A DNA stretch of 64,000 nt. Source: Hyphomicrobium_A sp963724945. Its GTDB lineage: Bacteria; Pseudomonadota; Alphaproteobacteria; Rhizobiales; Hyphomicrobiaceae. The stretch is taken from NCBI GenBank assembly GCA_963724945.1, contig CAVRWL010000003.1, forward strand, positions 1,054,001 through 1,118,000, read 5' to 3'. The position numbers were made by a program, and so were the translations under genes. A model generated the notes under the pieces. It searched no databases. It was not told the DNA's origin and was given only the letters and a program-made list of their open reading frames with translations. Positions 17,559 to 27,291 of this stretch are shown in pieces (position 1 is the stretch's first letter; every line of letters starts with the position of its first letter).

Positions 17559-18293
17559 CTAGCGCAGGGCCGTGCGGCCGGCGCCAATGATCGCCCCGGG
17601 CTCCCGGGGCGATCCCGTTTGCAGGAGCACGACGAGACCGTCATAGCCCTTGAGTGTGTTGGCGGAGATCGTGCGTCGCAGCGGCGCTCCGCTCCAATCG
17701 CCGAGCGGAAGTATGTCACCCACGATGTTGGTGTAGGTCACGGTGCGGCGCGCGTTCTCTCCGCGCCCGATCGCCACCTGGCGCGAGGCGACAATCGGCA
17801 GGAGCACGAGCGTCGCCGGCGTCGCTTGCCCCTGCGCGCCGCTCACACTGACGACGATGTCATCGCCTGCGCGCGCAACCTCGAGCGGCACGGTGAGGCT
17901 GCGCGACGTGTCGGCAATGGCGGCATCGATGGCGGAGCGCTGCGAACCGACCGCGTGCTCACGGCCGTTCACCACCGCCTGCGGCGTATACACCTCGCCG
18001 TCGCCGCGCACCTTCGAGTAGGCGACCTGCCGCTCGGTGAAGGCGTGCTTGGCGAGGGTGTCCTTCCAGCCGAGCCGATCCCAGTAGTCGACCGGCAGCG
18101 ACAACGTGATCAGGTCGGGCTCGCGCGCGAGCTTGGCAAGGAGAGCGTCCGCCGGCGGGCACGAGGAGCAGCCTTGGCTGGTGAAGAGCTCGATAACGGC
18201 GCGCGGCGCGGCGTCGGCGCCGCATGACAGGCCCGCCGCAGCGATGAGCGCCGTCACGATCCGCATGCCCGCTCTCACGCGCGCTCCTGCCAT
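17559..18293 (-). CDS. DUF1223 secreted thioredoxin-like protein
   Basis: About 244 residues. The signal peptide MRIVTALIAAAGLSCGADA is followed by the family core VIELFTSQGCSSCPPADALL, a thioredoxin-fold CxxC; then LSLPVDYWDRLGWKDTLAK and YTPQAVVNGREHAVGS, all DUF1223 hallmarks. Probably periplasmic; the redox role is inferred from the CSSC pair. Possible starts are 18302, 18293 and 18266; 18293 has aagga at a good distance. It converges with the OmpA-like gene. Confidence 0.9.
   Translation of the reverse strand: MAGARVRAGMRIVTALIAAAGLSCGADAAPRAVIELFTSQGCSSCPPADALLAKLAREPDLITLSLPVDYWDRLGWKDTLAKHAFTERQVAYSKVRGDGEVYTPQAVVNGREHAVGSQRSAIDAAIADTSRSLTVPLEVARAGDDIVVSVSGAQGQATPATLVLLPIVASRQVAIGRGENARRTVTYTNIVGDILPLGDWSGAPLRRTISANTLKGYDGLVVLLQTGSPREPGAIIGAGRTALR
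17589..17614. repeat. perfect 11-bp hairpin at the 3' junction of two convergent genes
   Basis: Arms gatcgccccgg and ccggggcgatc around gctc. It lies inside the last codons of the DUF1223 gene and about 50 bases after the OmpA-like stop. It could end transcription from the left, though only a short T run (cccgttt) follows. Confidence 0.45.
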
Positions 18294-18557
18294 TGCCGCC
18301 ATCCTTCGGTCGTTGGGCCTGTTGCAGATCATTCGCCGCGGCCGCTGCGGTTGTTACGGAGCACGGGGCGCAAGCAGGCACTCGCGACGGCTCGCCGCAA
18401 AATTAAGCATCCTGCCGCTCGCACGGCTGCCGATACACAACGCTACAATTCGCTCAGGGCGCGGCCCCCGATCCGCCACAAAGCGGCCAAGCTCTTGCGG
18501 CCTCACTTCGACCTTAGGGCGTGTGTCCGAGAACTTTGGTCAACCCTTGGGGGCTCA

Positions 18558-20105
18558 ATGGGTTTCTCCCCGCTTCGCGCGCGAGCTTTGGCTCTCGCAA
18601 TCCTTCCCTTGAGCGGTGCTGCGCAGGCCGAGCGCCTCGACATGCCCTACGACTGCAGCTTCGACGGGGTGCGCGTGCACATGCAAGCCACGCTCGACCA
18701 GCACACCTACGCCGTCGTCGGCCCGCATGAGAAGCAGGTATTCTCCACGTGCTCGCCCGATGATCCCGAGAACTGCCGCAGCTGGCTCGTGCATCGCTTC
18801 GCGTTCAATTGCGACGGCACGCGCGTATCCTGGCTCGAGGCGGCCGGCGCGTCGGCGCGCGGCGAGAACTGGGACGCGTGGGTCGAGGACGGCCGCTTCA
18901 CCATGCATATGGACCACGTGTGGGCTGTGGCCCCGGCCCGCCCCTTCAATGCGCGACGCTGGCGTGGTCGCTTCGCCGGCGGTGGTATGGACGGATACGG
19001 TCCGGAGCGCTTCCGCGATTTCCCGCGCGTCGTGACGTTGCCAGCGGGCTTTGCGCCCGCGCTCGGCATTCCGCTCGTCTTCAGCGGCAGCGAGGAGCAC
19101 GTGGCCGAGGGGCCCGTCGGCCCGGCCGACCGCACGCCCGCAACCCAGCCTGCAAGCGCCGCAAATGCAATTCCCGATCTGCCGCAGCGCGCCCCGCGCG
19201 CGCCGGCAGCACCGACGCCTGCGTCATCCAAGATCGCAACCTCGGCGACGCCGCCTTTTGAAATCACAACGTCTGCTGTAGCGCCGGCGCACGCTGCCGC
19301 AACGACCGTCGCCGCAGCGCATGAGGTCGCGCCGCCGGCTCGCGAGGATCTGAAAGTTTCCACCGCCAGCACGGCTGCGACGACGCATAGAGCCGCAGCG
19401 CCGACCATCATCAACGAGCACGGCATTGCCGGTCCTGCTCCTGCCGCAGCCTCGCCGTCGCCAGCCAAGACGGCGGAGACGGAGAGCGCGAAGCCGACGA
19501 CGACGAGCGAGGCTAAGAGCGCGATCACGCCTAAGCCACCCGCGCAAGTCGACGCCGCTCGAGCCTCTGATGCTGCCCCGGGCGCCAACGCGGCTGCGAG
19601 CCCGCCGGCCGAGACCGCCGCGCTTCCTGCCGAGCGCCCCTCCAGCTCGGTTCTTAAGCTCGCCGCAAGCCCCGTCGCGGCCGGCGTCGCCGCCACCGTC
19701 TTGGCTCTGTCGGGGCTTGCCGCGTTCGGATTCTGGCGCCGCACGCGCCCACGCGCGCCCTCCGCCGCCCGCGACATCGCCAGCATCTCGCTCGACAACG
19801 CACGCCCGCGCGGTGCGCTCGCGCTCGGACATGACGGTGCTGGGGGCCCACCCGGGTCGGCGTCCACCGGCTTTGATGTGATCAATGATTTCCCGGTTCC
19901 GGCGAGCTACGACGAGGCGCTGAATTTGCTCGGAGCCGGTCCCGATGCCTCGCTCCCGGCCATCAAGAAGATCGTCGACGGTCTGCGCCAGAGCTGGCAT
20001 CCCGACCACGCGACGTCCGAGTCCGATCGGCTTTACCGCGAGCGTCGCCTGCGGCAGATCAACGTCGCTTGGGATCTCGTGTCAAAGCGTCGCACGGCGG
20101 CCTGA
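18558..20105 (+). CDS. exported single-pass membrane protein with C-terminal J-like domain
   Basis: 515 residues from an ATG at 18558 with ggggg seven bases upstream. Signal peptide (ALALAILPLSGAAQA), then a 150-residue periplasmic domain rich in Trp with ENCRSWLVHRFAFNCDGTRVSW, then a 280-residue Ala/Pro/Thr linker. A membrane helix (PVAAGVAATVLALSGLAAFGFW) and a short cytoplasmic end follow. The end, VPASYDEALNLLGAGPDASL to INVAWDLVSKR, keeps the J-domain HPD in WHPDHATS. This would place a DnaK-stimulating domain on the cytoplasmic side of a sensor-like protein. Function unknown. Confidence 0.8.
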   Translation: MGFSPLRARALALAILPLSGAAQAERLDMPYDCSFDGVRVHMQATLDQHTYAVVGPHEKQVFSTCSPDDPENCRSWLVHRFAFNCDGTRVSWLEAAGASARGENWDAWVEDGRFTMHMDHVWAVAPARPFNARRWRGRFAGGGMDGYGPERFRDFPRVVTLPAGFAPALGIPLVFSGSEEHVAEGPVGPADRTPATQPASAANAIPDLPQRAPRAPAAPTPASSKIATSATPPFEITTSAVAPAHAAATTVAAAHEVAPPAREDLKVSTASTAATTHRAAAPTIINEHGIAGPAPAAASPSPAKTAETESAKPTTTSEAKSAITPKPPAQVDAARASDAAPGANAAASPPAETAALPAERPSSSVLKLAASPVAAGVAATVLALSGLAAFGFWRRTRPRAPSAARDIASISLDNARPRGALALGHDGAGGPPGSASTGFDVINDFPVPASYDEALNLLGAGPDASLPAIKKIVDGLRQSWHPDHATSESDRLYRERRLRQINVAWDLVSKRRTAA

Positions 20106-20131
20106 GCAAGCCTGCTTCGAAGGCGAGCGCC

Positions 20132-20767
20132 CTAGAGCTCCTCGGGGATATCGTCACCCTCGTAGGGCACTGGATCCTCCGCCGCGCGCGTTGGCCGCTC
20201 GCCGCGCCCGGCACGGGGCGGACGGGCCTGGCGCGCCGAAGGGTCGCGGCAGATGATCGGCTCCAGATCGGCGAGATCGATGAACTGATCGGCCTGCCGG
20301 CGCAGCTCGTCGGCGATCATCGGCGGGCTGCTCTGCAGCGTCGAGATGACGCTCACGCGCTTGCCTCTGAGCTGGAGGTCGGCGACGAGGCTGCGGAAGT
20401 CCCCGTCGCCGGAGAACAGCACGATGTGATCGAGCGTGGGCGAGATCTGTATCGCCTGCACGGCGAGCTCAATGTCCATGTTGCCCTTAACCTTGCGACG
20501 CCCGGCCGCGTCGGTGAACTCCTTGAGCGGTTTCGTTACGACCGTGAAGCCGTTGTAACCGAGCCAATCGATCAACGGGCGGATCGAGGAGTACTCCTGA
20601 TCGTCCGCGAGTGCGGTGTAGTAGAAGGCACGCACGAGTTGTGCTCGTTGTCCGAACAGCATCAGGAGGCGTTTGTAGTCGATGTCGAACTCGAGCGCCT
20701 TGGCGGTCGCATAGAGGTTGACACCATCTATAAAAAGAGCAATCCGTTCAGTCGGATAGAAGTGCAT
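20132..20767 (-). CDS. NYN domain (LabA/DUF88) putative ribonuclease
   Basis: 211 residues from an ATG at 20767 with aagga upstream. NYN domains are PIN-like, metal-dependent RNases. Acidic site residues are visible in ALFIDGVNLYATAK, KGNMDIELAVQA and FSGDGDFRSLVADL. The tail after residue 175 is charged and proline-rich (ARPPRAGRGERP). Similar proteins, often labelled LabA-like, are common in this order. Its target is unknown. Divergent from the AraC regulator. Confidence 0.92.
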   Translation of the reverse strand: MHFYPTERIALFIDGVNLYATAKALEFDIDYKRLLMLFGQRAQLVRAFYYTALADDQEYSSIRPLIDWLGYNGFTVVTKPLKEFTDAAGRRKVKGNMDIELAVQAIQISPTLDHIVLFSGDGDFRSLVADLQLRGKRVSVISTLQSSPPMIADELRRQADQFIDLADLEPIICRDPSARQARPPRAGRGERPTRAAEDPVPYEGDDIPEEL

Positions 20768-20884
20768 GCTCAGTCCTTGGCGGCCAGGCTCAGCGCGCCT
20801 CGGCTCGACTTGATTTGAGGGTGGTCCTAGATTGATCAGACACCAGACTGTTGTCTTTGCCTTTGACCGACCCGGTACAATTTC

Positions 20885-21907
20885 TTGACTGAACCGGCAC
20901 AGCAGCAAGCAAACCTCAAGGTTGTGTTCGCGACGAGCCGTGTCCATGCGCGCGATCGTCTCGCCTATTGGCGCGAGGAGGCGGCCAAGGCTTACGTCTC
21001 GCACGAGTTCAGCACGAGCGTCGGCAGGAGCTTTCAGGGCGTCATCCGCGCCGGCACGCTCGGCGCGCTGGAGCTCGCCCTCTTCTCTTGCGACCAATGC
21101 ACCGTCGATCGCACCGCGGCCTGCCTCAAGAGCTCTTACGATGACGAGCTACTCGTCGGATTGCAGGTCAAGGGGCGCATGGCGTTGCATCAGGACGGCC
21201 GCGACGCCGTGACCTCCCCCGGCGATATGTTTCTCATGGATCCGCGCCGGCCGTTCTCGATCGATGTTCACCCCGGCATCTTGTCGCTTGCCATCAAGGT
21301 GCCGCGCTGGGAGCTGCAGGCCCGCCTGGGTGACGTCTCCGCGTTGACGGCGAGACCGATCTCCAACCGTGGGCCCGAGGCGGCGCTCGCCTCGAGCTTC
21401 CTCGGCCTGCTCATCGAGCGCGCCGACGCCATCGGCGAGCCGGCGGCCGGCAAGATCGCGCAACAGGCCCTCGACCTGGTGGCACTCGCCTTCGAAGCGT
21501 CGATCCCGCGAGGACGCGCGCGCCTCTCGTCCTCGCGCACCACGACGCTACTGCGTCTCAAGGCCATCATCGAGGCCAAGCTGCACGATCCCACGCTCAA
21601 GCCGACGCTGGCCGCCGCAGCCGCCGGCATCAGCGTGCGCTACGCCAACGCTCTGCTCGCGCAAGAAGGCACCTCGCTCGAGCGCTTCATCATGCGCCGC
21701 CGTCTCCAGCGCTGCCGGCAGGCGCTGGAGGATCCCGCGCAGACGCACAGGCCCGTGGGCGACATCGCCTACGCGTGCGGCTTTTCCGACGTGTCGCACT
21801 TCGCGCGGCGCTTCAAAACGCAATTTGGCTGCTCGCCGAGCGAATGCCGGTCGCGCGCAAGCTCGCCCAGGCTGGACGATCACCTCATGTCTAGCGCCGG
21901 CTGCTGA
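20885..21907 (+). CDS. AraC-family transcription regulator
   Basis: 340 residues from a TTG at 20885. The N-terminal half is a cupin-like effector domain (AraC_binding_2 type; GRMALHQDGRDAVTSPGDMF and MDPRRPFSIDVHPG). The C-terminal double helix-turn-helix shows LAAAAAGISVRYANALLAQEG and DIAYACGFSDVSHFARRFK, ending in FGCSPSECR. The effector is unknown. Its 3' end overlaps the convergent NTF2-like gene by 17 bases. Confidence 0.93.
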   Translation: MTEPAQQQANLKVVFATSRVHARDRLAYWREEAAKAYVSHEFSTSVGRSFQGVIRAGTLGALELALFSCDQCTVDRTAACLKSSYDDELLVGLQVKGRMALHQDGRDAVTSPGDMFLMDPRRPFSIDVHPGILSLAIKVPRWELQARLGDVSALTARPISNRGPEAALASSFLGLLIERADAIGEPAAGKIAQQALDLVALAFEASIPRGRARLSSSRTTTLLRLKAIIEAKLHDPTLKPTLAAAAAGISVRYANALLAQEGTSLERFIMRRRLQRCRQALEDPAQTHRPVGDIAYACGFSDVSHFARRFKTQFGCSPSECRSRASSPRLDDHLMSSAGC

Positions 21908-22310
21908 CGAGGCGCATGAAGGCCTCGACCTTGGCGCGATCATGGTACTCGTCGGCGCGCACGAGCAATCCGTCCTTCACCTGCATCACCAGCCGGAACC
22001 GTCCGCTCAAGACCTCGCCGCTCGCCCGGTGCCGGTACATGAACTCGACCTGGAAGCGGACGGTGTCGCCGGCGGCCGCGTAGCCGCGCGGGCGATAGAG
22101 GATGTACTCGAAATCGGCGCGGATCTTGCGCAACGTCGCCGCGATGTTGGCGCGGCCGGCCGTGACGCCGCCGAAGGCGAGCAGGTCGCTCGATATGTGC
22201 AGGTCATAGACGGCGTCCTCGGCGATGAAGTCGAGCGCGCCCTCGATGTCGCCCGCGGCCCACGCCGCGTTGAAGCCGGCAACAACGTCGATCGGGGCGG
22301 CGTGCGGCAA
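21891..22310 (-). CDS. nuclear transport factor 2-like (SnoaL-fold) protein
   Basis: 139 residues. DVVAGFNAAWAAGDIEGALDFIAEDAVYD is the usual SnoaL_2 opening, then GGVTAGRANIAATLRKIRAD and VRFQVEFMYRHRASGEVLSG as barrel strands. The fold serves as a polyketide cyclase, isomerase or binding protein; no function can be fixed. The TTG at 22310 is chosen because gggag lies seven bases before it; an upstream ATG frame begins in noncoding-looking sequence. Confidence 0.8.
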   Translation of the reverse strand: MPHAAPIDVVAGFNAAWAAGDIEGALDFIAEDAVYDLHISSDLLAFGGVTAGRANIAATLRKIRADFEYILYRPRGYAAAGDTVRFQVEFMYRHRASGEVLSGRFRLVMQVKDGLLVRADEYHDRAKVEAFMRLVSSRR

Positions 22311-22656
22311 GGTTCGCTCCCGGGCGCATGGCCCGACTAGCCTTGATGTCCAAATATCACCGGCCGGCCTTCGCCGATTTCCGGGCCCTGGGGTGCCCTG
22401 AGGCTTTCCAAGGGTCGTCAATCGTCGCAAGATGCAGCTGCTAAAAATTCGCTCTTGTTGCTCGGCTCGTTACAAAGGTTCGGGCGCAAGATCTGACAAT
22501 GACCGAGGCTGTGGCAATAGGGCGACAGTGCCCGTAGCTCGAACAGCCACCATAATGCTACGCGCGGCCCCAAATGCTCGTGTTAAAATTTAAAACATCA
22601 TCGCGCGCTGGCGGAAAGTGCGCCAAGCGCGATGGATGCCTGAGAAGCGCGAAGGC

Positions 22657-22685
22657 GGCTAGAGCGCCGGTCCGGCGCTCTAGCC
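22657..22685. repeat. perfect 14-bp palindrome after the outer-membrane barrel gene
   Basis: Arms ggctagagcgccgg and ccggcgctctagcc with one base between. It lies ten bases past the stop of the barrel gene on the minus strand. It could be a strong transcript-end hairpin; no T run follows on that strand. The 260 bases between this and the NTF2-like start hold no gene that I can see. Confidence 0.6.
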
Positions 22686-22694
22686 TTTGGGCCA

Positions 22695-23372
22695 TCAGGG
22701 ACTGAGGCTGATGTTGAGCGCGGCGCGTGCCACGTCGATGTCGTTGAATCGGACGTAGTCGCCCGAAGCGGCGTTGGTGAATGTGGCGGGGATGGCCGTG
22801 GTGTTGCCCACGTTGTAATGCAAGTACTCACCCCGAATCGTGACGCCGTGGACGAACTGCCATTCGACGCCGCCGCCGTAGACAGCACCCGTATCCCTCT
22901 GCCGCAGCGTGCCGTTGAACGTCGGCGTGGTCTCGCTGAACTTGGTGTCGGTGAAGCCGACGCCGGCCGTGCCGAAGAGCAGCCAGTCGTAGATCACCAC
23001 GCCGATGCGGCCGCGGATGCTCGCCAGATAGCTGTTGTCGCTCGTCAGCAGAATCCCGGAGGGCGAGAGCAGCGAGTTGCCGCCAACGTCCGACGTCGCA
23101 TCACCCTCGACCCCGAGCATGAACCAGTTGTACTGCGCGTTGTAGCCGAGCTGAGCGCCGACGATGCCCCCGTTGAGGTTGAGCCCCGACAGGTCCGTAA
23201 AATCGCTTGAGCCGTTGGTGTTGTCGAAGGCGCCTGTGGCACCCTGCCAGGAATAGCCGCCGTGCAGGCCGAAATATAAACCGTTGAACGGCTGGCGTTC
23301 TTGAGCGTGCGCCGCCGTGACGCTTAAGGCTGCAGCGGCGAGCAGCGAAGCTACGAGACATAACCTTTTCAC
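22695..23372 (-). CDS. Omp25/RopB-like outer-membrane beta-barrel protein
   Basis: 225 residues with a clean signal peptide (ASLLAAAALSVTAAHAQE). The mature part begins FNGLYFGLHGGYSW, the usual first strand of this alphaproteobacterial family. Later strands include NWFMLGVEGDATSDVGGN, SIRGRIGVVIYDWLLFGTAG and GAVYGGGVEWQFVHGVTIRGEYLHYN. The protein ends ALNISLSP rather than an aromatic residue. It is an eight-strand barrel thought to be structural. Confidence 0.92.
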   Translation of the reverse strand: MKRLCLVASLLAAAALSVTAAHAQERQPFNGLYFGLHGGYSWQGATGAFDNTNGSSDFTDLSGLNLNGGIVGAQLGYNAQYNWFMLGVEGDATSDVGGNSLLSPSGILLTSDNSYLASIRGRIGVVIYDWLLFGTAGVGFTDTKFSETTPTFNGTLRQRDTGAVYGGGVEWQFVHGVTIRGEYLHYNVGNTTAIPATFTNAASGDYVRFNDIDVARAALNISLSP

Positions 23373-23597
23373 GATACGGACCCCCTACTTTCCAATTGTC
23401 CGCCCCTATACGTGGGCTACGCCACTGCCGCACCGCTAACACGCGGGCTTCGGCGGCAACAATCGCAGGGCCGCGGGTTGTGCACACTAGCCTTGATATT
23501 GTCCACATATGCGTCGCAGGAGACTACTCTGGGCCGGTTGGCGAGGGTGCCAGAGGGCTAAGGCCAGCAAGCGCGGGGACGAACGCGAAGAAGCGCC

Positions 23598-24542
23598 ATG
23601 AGCACTGATGCGATCGTGCTGACGGCAGACCGCACGCACGCCCTGTCCCTGGCGGCGCGGACGCGGCGTCAGCCGCTGTTCTGGATTGCGCTGGTGTGCG
23701 CGGCCATCGTCCATGCCGCCTTCATTGTTGGCTTGGCGCGAACCTCGCCGCACACGGTCGGCGATCCGAGCGGCAACGCCAACGCCATCGACGTGGAGCT
23801 CGTCGACGCGTCCGAGCTGCAGGCCAGCGGCTTTGCCGCCAAGCCCGGTGAGCCGTCTCCCGCTCCCGCCGCTCATCCCGTCGAGCCGCCGCAGCCCGAA
23901 GCCGCGAAACCGGCCGAGGCCACGCCCGAGGAGGCCAAGCCTGAGGAGGCCAAGCCGCCAGCCAAGGCGGCGCCCGAACTCAAGACGACAATCGCTCCGC
24001 AATCGGAGGAGCCGCAAGTCACGGCATTGCCGGAGCCGGCTGCAGGACCAGAGCCTTCGAAGTCGGTGACAAAGAAGGAGAGCACCACCAAGGCGGAGCC
24101 CAAGCCGGAGTCTAAACCCGAGACAAAGACCACGCCGGAGGCCAAGCGCCAGCCGAAAACCGCCAAGTCCAAGCAGCTCGATTTGTCAGTGCCGTGGAAC
24201 CTCGCCATGCAGGGCGCCGCCGGCATGGACGCCACCGCCTCCTCGGCGACGCGGCCCGCCGGCATCACGCGCTCGGGCGAGAACGACCGCTTCGGGCGCG
24301 ACGTCATCCGCGCCTTGAAGAAGACGATGCCGCCGTCCTACGGCACGCGCGGCCGCGTCACCGTCCGCATCGTTCTCAACCAACGGGGTAACATCGAGGA
24401 GCTGCGGCTGGTGCAGAGCGCCGGCAACCACGATCTTGACGGCGACGTGCTCTTCTCGGCGCGCGAGGCGGTCTATCCGTTCCCGCCGAAGCACTCTTCC
24501 CCCGCCGACCGCACGTTCCTCGTGACGTACGTCTACAGGTGA
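23598..24542 (+). CDS. TonB-family energy transducer
   Basis: 314 residues. One membrane helix at about 28-48 (WIALVCAAIVHAAFIVGLA), a long Pro/Glu/Lys-rich spacer at 80-195, and a C-terminal TonB domain from about 230 (GRVTVRIVLNQRGNIEELRLV, ending TFLVTYVYR). It would pass proton-motive force from ExbB/ExbD to outer-membrane receptors; no exbBD genes are in the window. It is divergent from the barrel gene and followed by a strong hairpin. Confidence 0.9.
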   Translation: MSTDAIVLTADRTHALSLAARTRRQPLFWIALVCAAIVHAAFIVGLARTSPHTVGDPSGNANAIDVELVDASELQASGFAAKPGEPSPAPAAHPVEPPQPEAAKPAEATPEEAKPEEAKPPAKAAPELKTTIAPQSEEPQVTALPEPAAGPEPSKSVTKKESTTKAEPKPESKPETKTTPEAKRQPKTAKSKQLDLSVPWNLAMQGAAGMDATASSATRPAGITRSGENDRFGRDVIRALKKTMPPSYGTRGRVTVRIVLNQRGNIEELRLVQSAGNHDLDGDVLFSAREAVYPFPPKHSSPADRTFLVTYVYR

Positions 24543-24556
24543 GCGGACAAAAGGAT

Positions 24557-24585
24557 GAGGCCAGGCGAGCCTCTCGCCTGGCCTC
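24557..24585. terminator. hairpin terminator between tonB-like gene and aminotransferase
   Basis: Perfect 13-bp arms gaggccaggcgag and ctcgcctggcctc with a cct loop, 15 bases past the TonB stop. Can act on both strands; the convergent aminotransferase ends at 24644. Confidence 0.7.
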
Positions 24586-24643
24586 CACATTGTAACGCGT
24601 TCCTCGCAACGCGCTTTTCGCGCGAATGCTCTTAGTCCTGCGA

Positions 24644-25874
24644 CTAGGCCGCCTGCGCGTAGTAGCTCTTAAGCCCGTTCATGACCTTCGCCTTGTCGAA
24701 CTCGGCGCCCATCTCCAACATGGCGTCGGCGAAGCGGCTGACAATCTCCGAGATCTGCTCCGGCGACAGCTGGTTCAAGATGCCGATGCGGATCTGCACG
24801 GGCTCCGACAGCGTCGGCCAGATGCCGAAGCCTTTGGCGCGGGCGCCGGCGACGAGCTCCTTCTCCTTGCCCTTGAGCTTGCCCGGCAGATTGAGGACGA
24901 TGAGGCTCGTCATGTTGGACGTGACATCGCAGCCCATGGCCTCGACCGCCTGCCTCAACGCCTTCTCGTGATAGGCATAGTCGGAAGCTTTGCGCCGGCG
25001 GCCATAGCCGAGGATGATGCGCAGCGCCTCGTGGAAAGCAGCGACCGCGTAGCAGGAATGCGTCTGATGATAGACCGCATTTGGGATGTCCTTGCCGTCG
25101 ACGATGCCCCAGTGGCGGGCATTGAGGATCGGGTGATGGACGTAGGTGCGGCAGCCCCGCTTCTTGACCATCTCGATCGCCTTGTCGGTGAAGCTGACCG
25201 GCGCGTAGGTCAAGGGCAGCGACAGCACGCCCTTCTGCGGACATGACGCCCAGGCGACGACGCCCGGGTAGTCGTCGATATTGAAGTCGGCGACGCCGAG
25301 GCTCGAGACGGCGTCGACGATGCCCATCACGCCGTGCTTCAGGCAGGCGTCGTTGAATCCCTTCAAGTCATTGATGCGGCCCGAGCCCGTCTCCCAATGG
25401 GCCATGAACGCCCACATCGGCTTGTGCTCGGCCAACGCCTTGTCGACCGTCTCGCCCGTCACCGACTGGCCGTGCGGCGTCTCAACGATCGTCACGCTCG
25501 CAGCCTTCGGGTTGAGTGAATCAGCGGCGAGCTCCTCGGCGGTGGCGGCCTTCATGCGGATCGTAAGCGTGTCGATGCCGGAGAAGGTGCCGTTGGGGAA
25601 AGCGACGATCTTGTCGCCCGGCAGGATCAGGGAGAGCACGCAGTCGAGGCCCGGAGAATCCGGTGCCGGCGACGCCGTAGGTGTAGACGTTCTTGGTGCC
25701 CCACAGCTCGCGCAGCATCTCCTTGGCTTCGAGCATGCCGCGCACGACGTCTTTTTGCATGTGGTCGGCAACGCCGGTCTTGGCGAAGCGCTCGAGCACG
25801 CGCGGGTCGGTGTTGCCCGGGCCTGGGCCGGCGGCGAGCGTCTCAGGAATTTCGAGGGTAGGGTAGATCTTCAT
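24644..25874 (-). CDS. class V PLP-dependent aminotransferase, one frameshift
   Basis: About 410 residues from an ATG at 25874 with a strong ggaggatt site. Related to alanine-glyoxylate and serine-type aminotransferases: AAGPGPGNTDPRVLERFAKTG, VETPHGQSVTG, GIVDAVSSLGVADFNIDDYPG, and a likely PLP lysine in WASCPQKGVLSLP. The frame changes near 25655-25665, between YGVAGTGFSG and LDCVLSLILPGDK. The exact amino donor is not clear; pyridoxamine-pyruvate transaminase is a distant alternative. Confidence 0.85.
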
Positions 25875-26173
25875 GGAATCCTCCGATACCAGCGCTTGGG
25901 TTATATGCCGGCCGCTCACGGGCAGCGTCTGGACATGTCGGCGCAGCCTAGGTTACGCCCGACGCCGCGGGCAAGACGTTCATACCGGGCGCTTTGCAAG
26001 CAATCAACGCTGGCGACGCCCCTGCCATGGCGCGCGAGCATGGCGCGCGAGCCCGCCCCCCATCGATGCTATGATTGCAGTGCACAAAGCCTAGAAGTAT
26101 GCCGGTCCCGAGCCTCGCGCGACTTCTGCGCCGGCCAATGCTCGAAGGTCGCCGCAACGCATCGAGGAAGCCG

Positions 26174-26395
26174 ATGGCGGTAGAAATCAACTCGATATGC
26201 GTCGGTCGCTGCTATGTGACGCACGCCTGCGAGGTGCGCAAAGTCCTGGAGATCGATGGCCAGAAGCTCACTTACGTGGTGCGCGGGAAGATGGCCTTCC
26301 CCTCCTGGGACCGGGAGATGCACCGCTCCACGACCAAGGAGATTTTTGCCCGCGACGTCGAGCGCGAGGTGCCCTGCGACTGGCAAGCGCGCTGA
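26174..26395 (+). CDS. small conserved hypothetical protein
   Basis: 73 residues with a gagga site before the ATG. The sequence reads like a small beta-rich domain: EINSICVGRCYVTHACEVRK, then LTYVVRGKMAFPSWDREM and FARDVEREVPCDWQAR. Three Cys residues; no known motif. Preceded by 299 bases with no gene seen, apart from a short direct repeat catggcgcgcgag near 26026-26051. Confidence 0.6.
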   Translation: MAVEINSICVGRCYVTHACEVRKVLEIDGQKLTYVVRGKMAFPSWDREMHRSTTKEIFARDVEREVPCDWQAR

Positions 26396-26408
26396 CGGCT
26401 GCGCCCGC

Positions 26409-27217
26409 TCATTTCTTTTTGTAGGGGAAGTCCTGATCGGGGAACAGCAGGGTGGCGGTGAAGCGCCAGCCCCAGTTGTGGGCGCCGGTGTTGGGGTCGG
26501 CCGCCCAGCAGCGCAGCGCCGGGCCGATGCTGACCGGCGATGCGGATCAGCTTGGTGAGCTCGGCGTGCAGCGGTATCGACCAGTCGCCGTCGTCCCAGT
26601 AGTAGTAGGATTCCGCCTCGAGCGAGACCGTCCAGGCGTCCGTGGTCGTGTTAGGCGATGAACGGCTGCAGGTAGGTCTGGTTGAGGTTGTCGCCATCCC
26701 CCTCGCCGACCGACCAGATGTGCTCAGCTAGGATGCCGATGGTCCGCCGCCCTGGCTGCACGATCACAGCGGCTGTCGGTCCGAGCCCCCACCTTTGCGA
26801 CGCGATCTCGCTGTTGGTGGCGGGGATGCTCACTCCGGGCCCGACGCCCCAGAGGAAGCCCGCCGGGCCCGCCGAGTTGGGCGTGAGGTAGAAGCTTTCG
26901 GTGGTGTCGGCGATGCCGAACTGACTGCCGGAGCCGGGCTCGAGATTATCCTGGTCGACCACCAGCATCACCGTGCGCGCAATGACCGTCCAATCACCGT
27001 CGAGGCGAATGGGGAACACGGGCTCGAGCTTGAGATAGTTCGAGTGGCCGCTTTCGACGGGCCCGATGTCGTGATCCCAGTTGTAGCTGAAGGGGAGGCT
27101 CGTCAGCGCCGCGATCAGATTGGCAAGCTGCTGGGCGAGCGCCGCGTCGTCATCGTCAGCGAGCGCGCTTGCCGACAGCGTGCCCCACATCGCCACGACG
27201 AGCAGAGCGCGCCGCAT
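26409..27217 (-). CDS. outer-membrane transporter-like barrel, at least two frameshifts
   Basis: From an ATG at 27217 with gaggag upstream: signal peptide LLVVAMWGTLSASALAD, then barrel strands YLKLEPVFPIRLDGDWTVI, GIADTTESFYLTPNS, GVGPGVSIPATNSEI and TIGILAEHIWSVGEGDGDN. The frame changes near 26650 (after TYLQPFIA; TTTDAWTVSLEAESYYYW continues) and again near 26545, ending at 26409 with FPYKKK. The pattern resembles the MetA-pathway phenol transporter family, which is a structural guess. The protein would be about 265 residues. Confidence 0.7.
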
Positions 27218-27291
27218 GTGTCTCCTCGGGAATGCATTTGTGTTCCCAGCCGACCAGGATGCCCGAATTCGCAAGTTCCGGTCAGGCGCGC

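Noticed and set aside
18707..19885. 392-residue antisense frame opposite the J-like membrane protein
   Set aside because: Ala/Gly/Ser-rich complement of a Pro/Ala linker; no conserved features.
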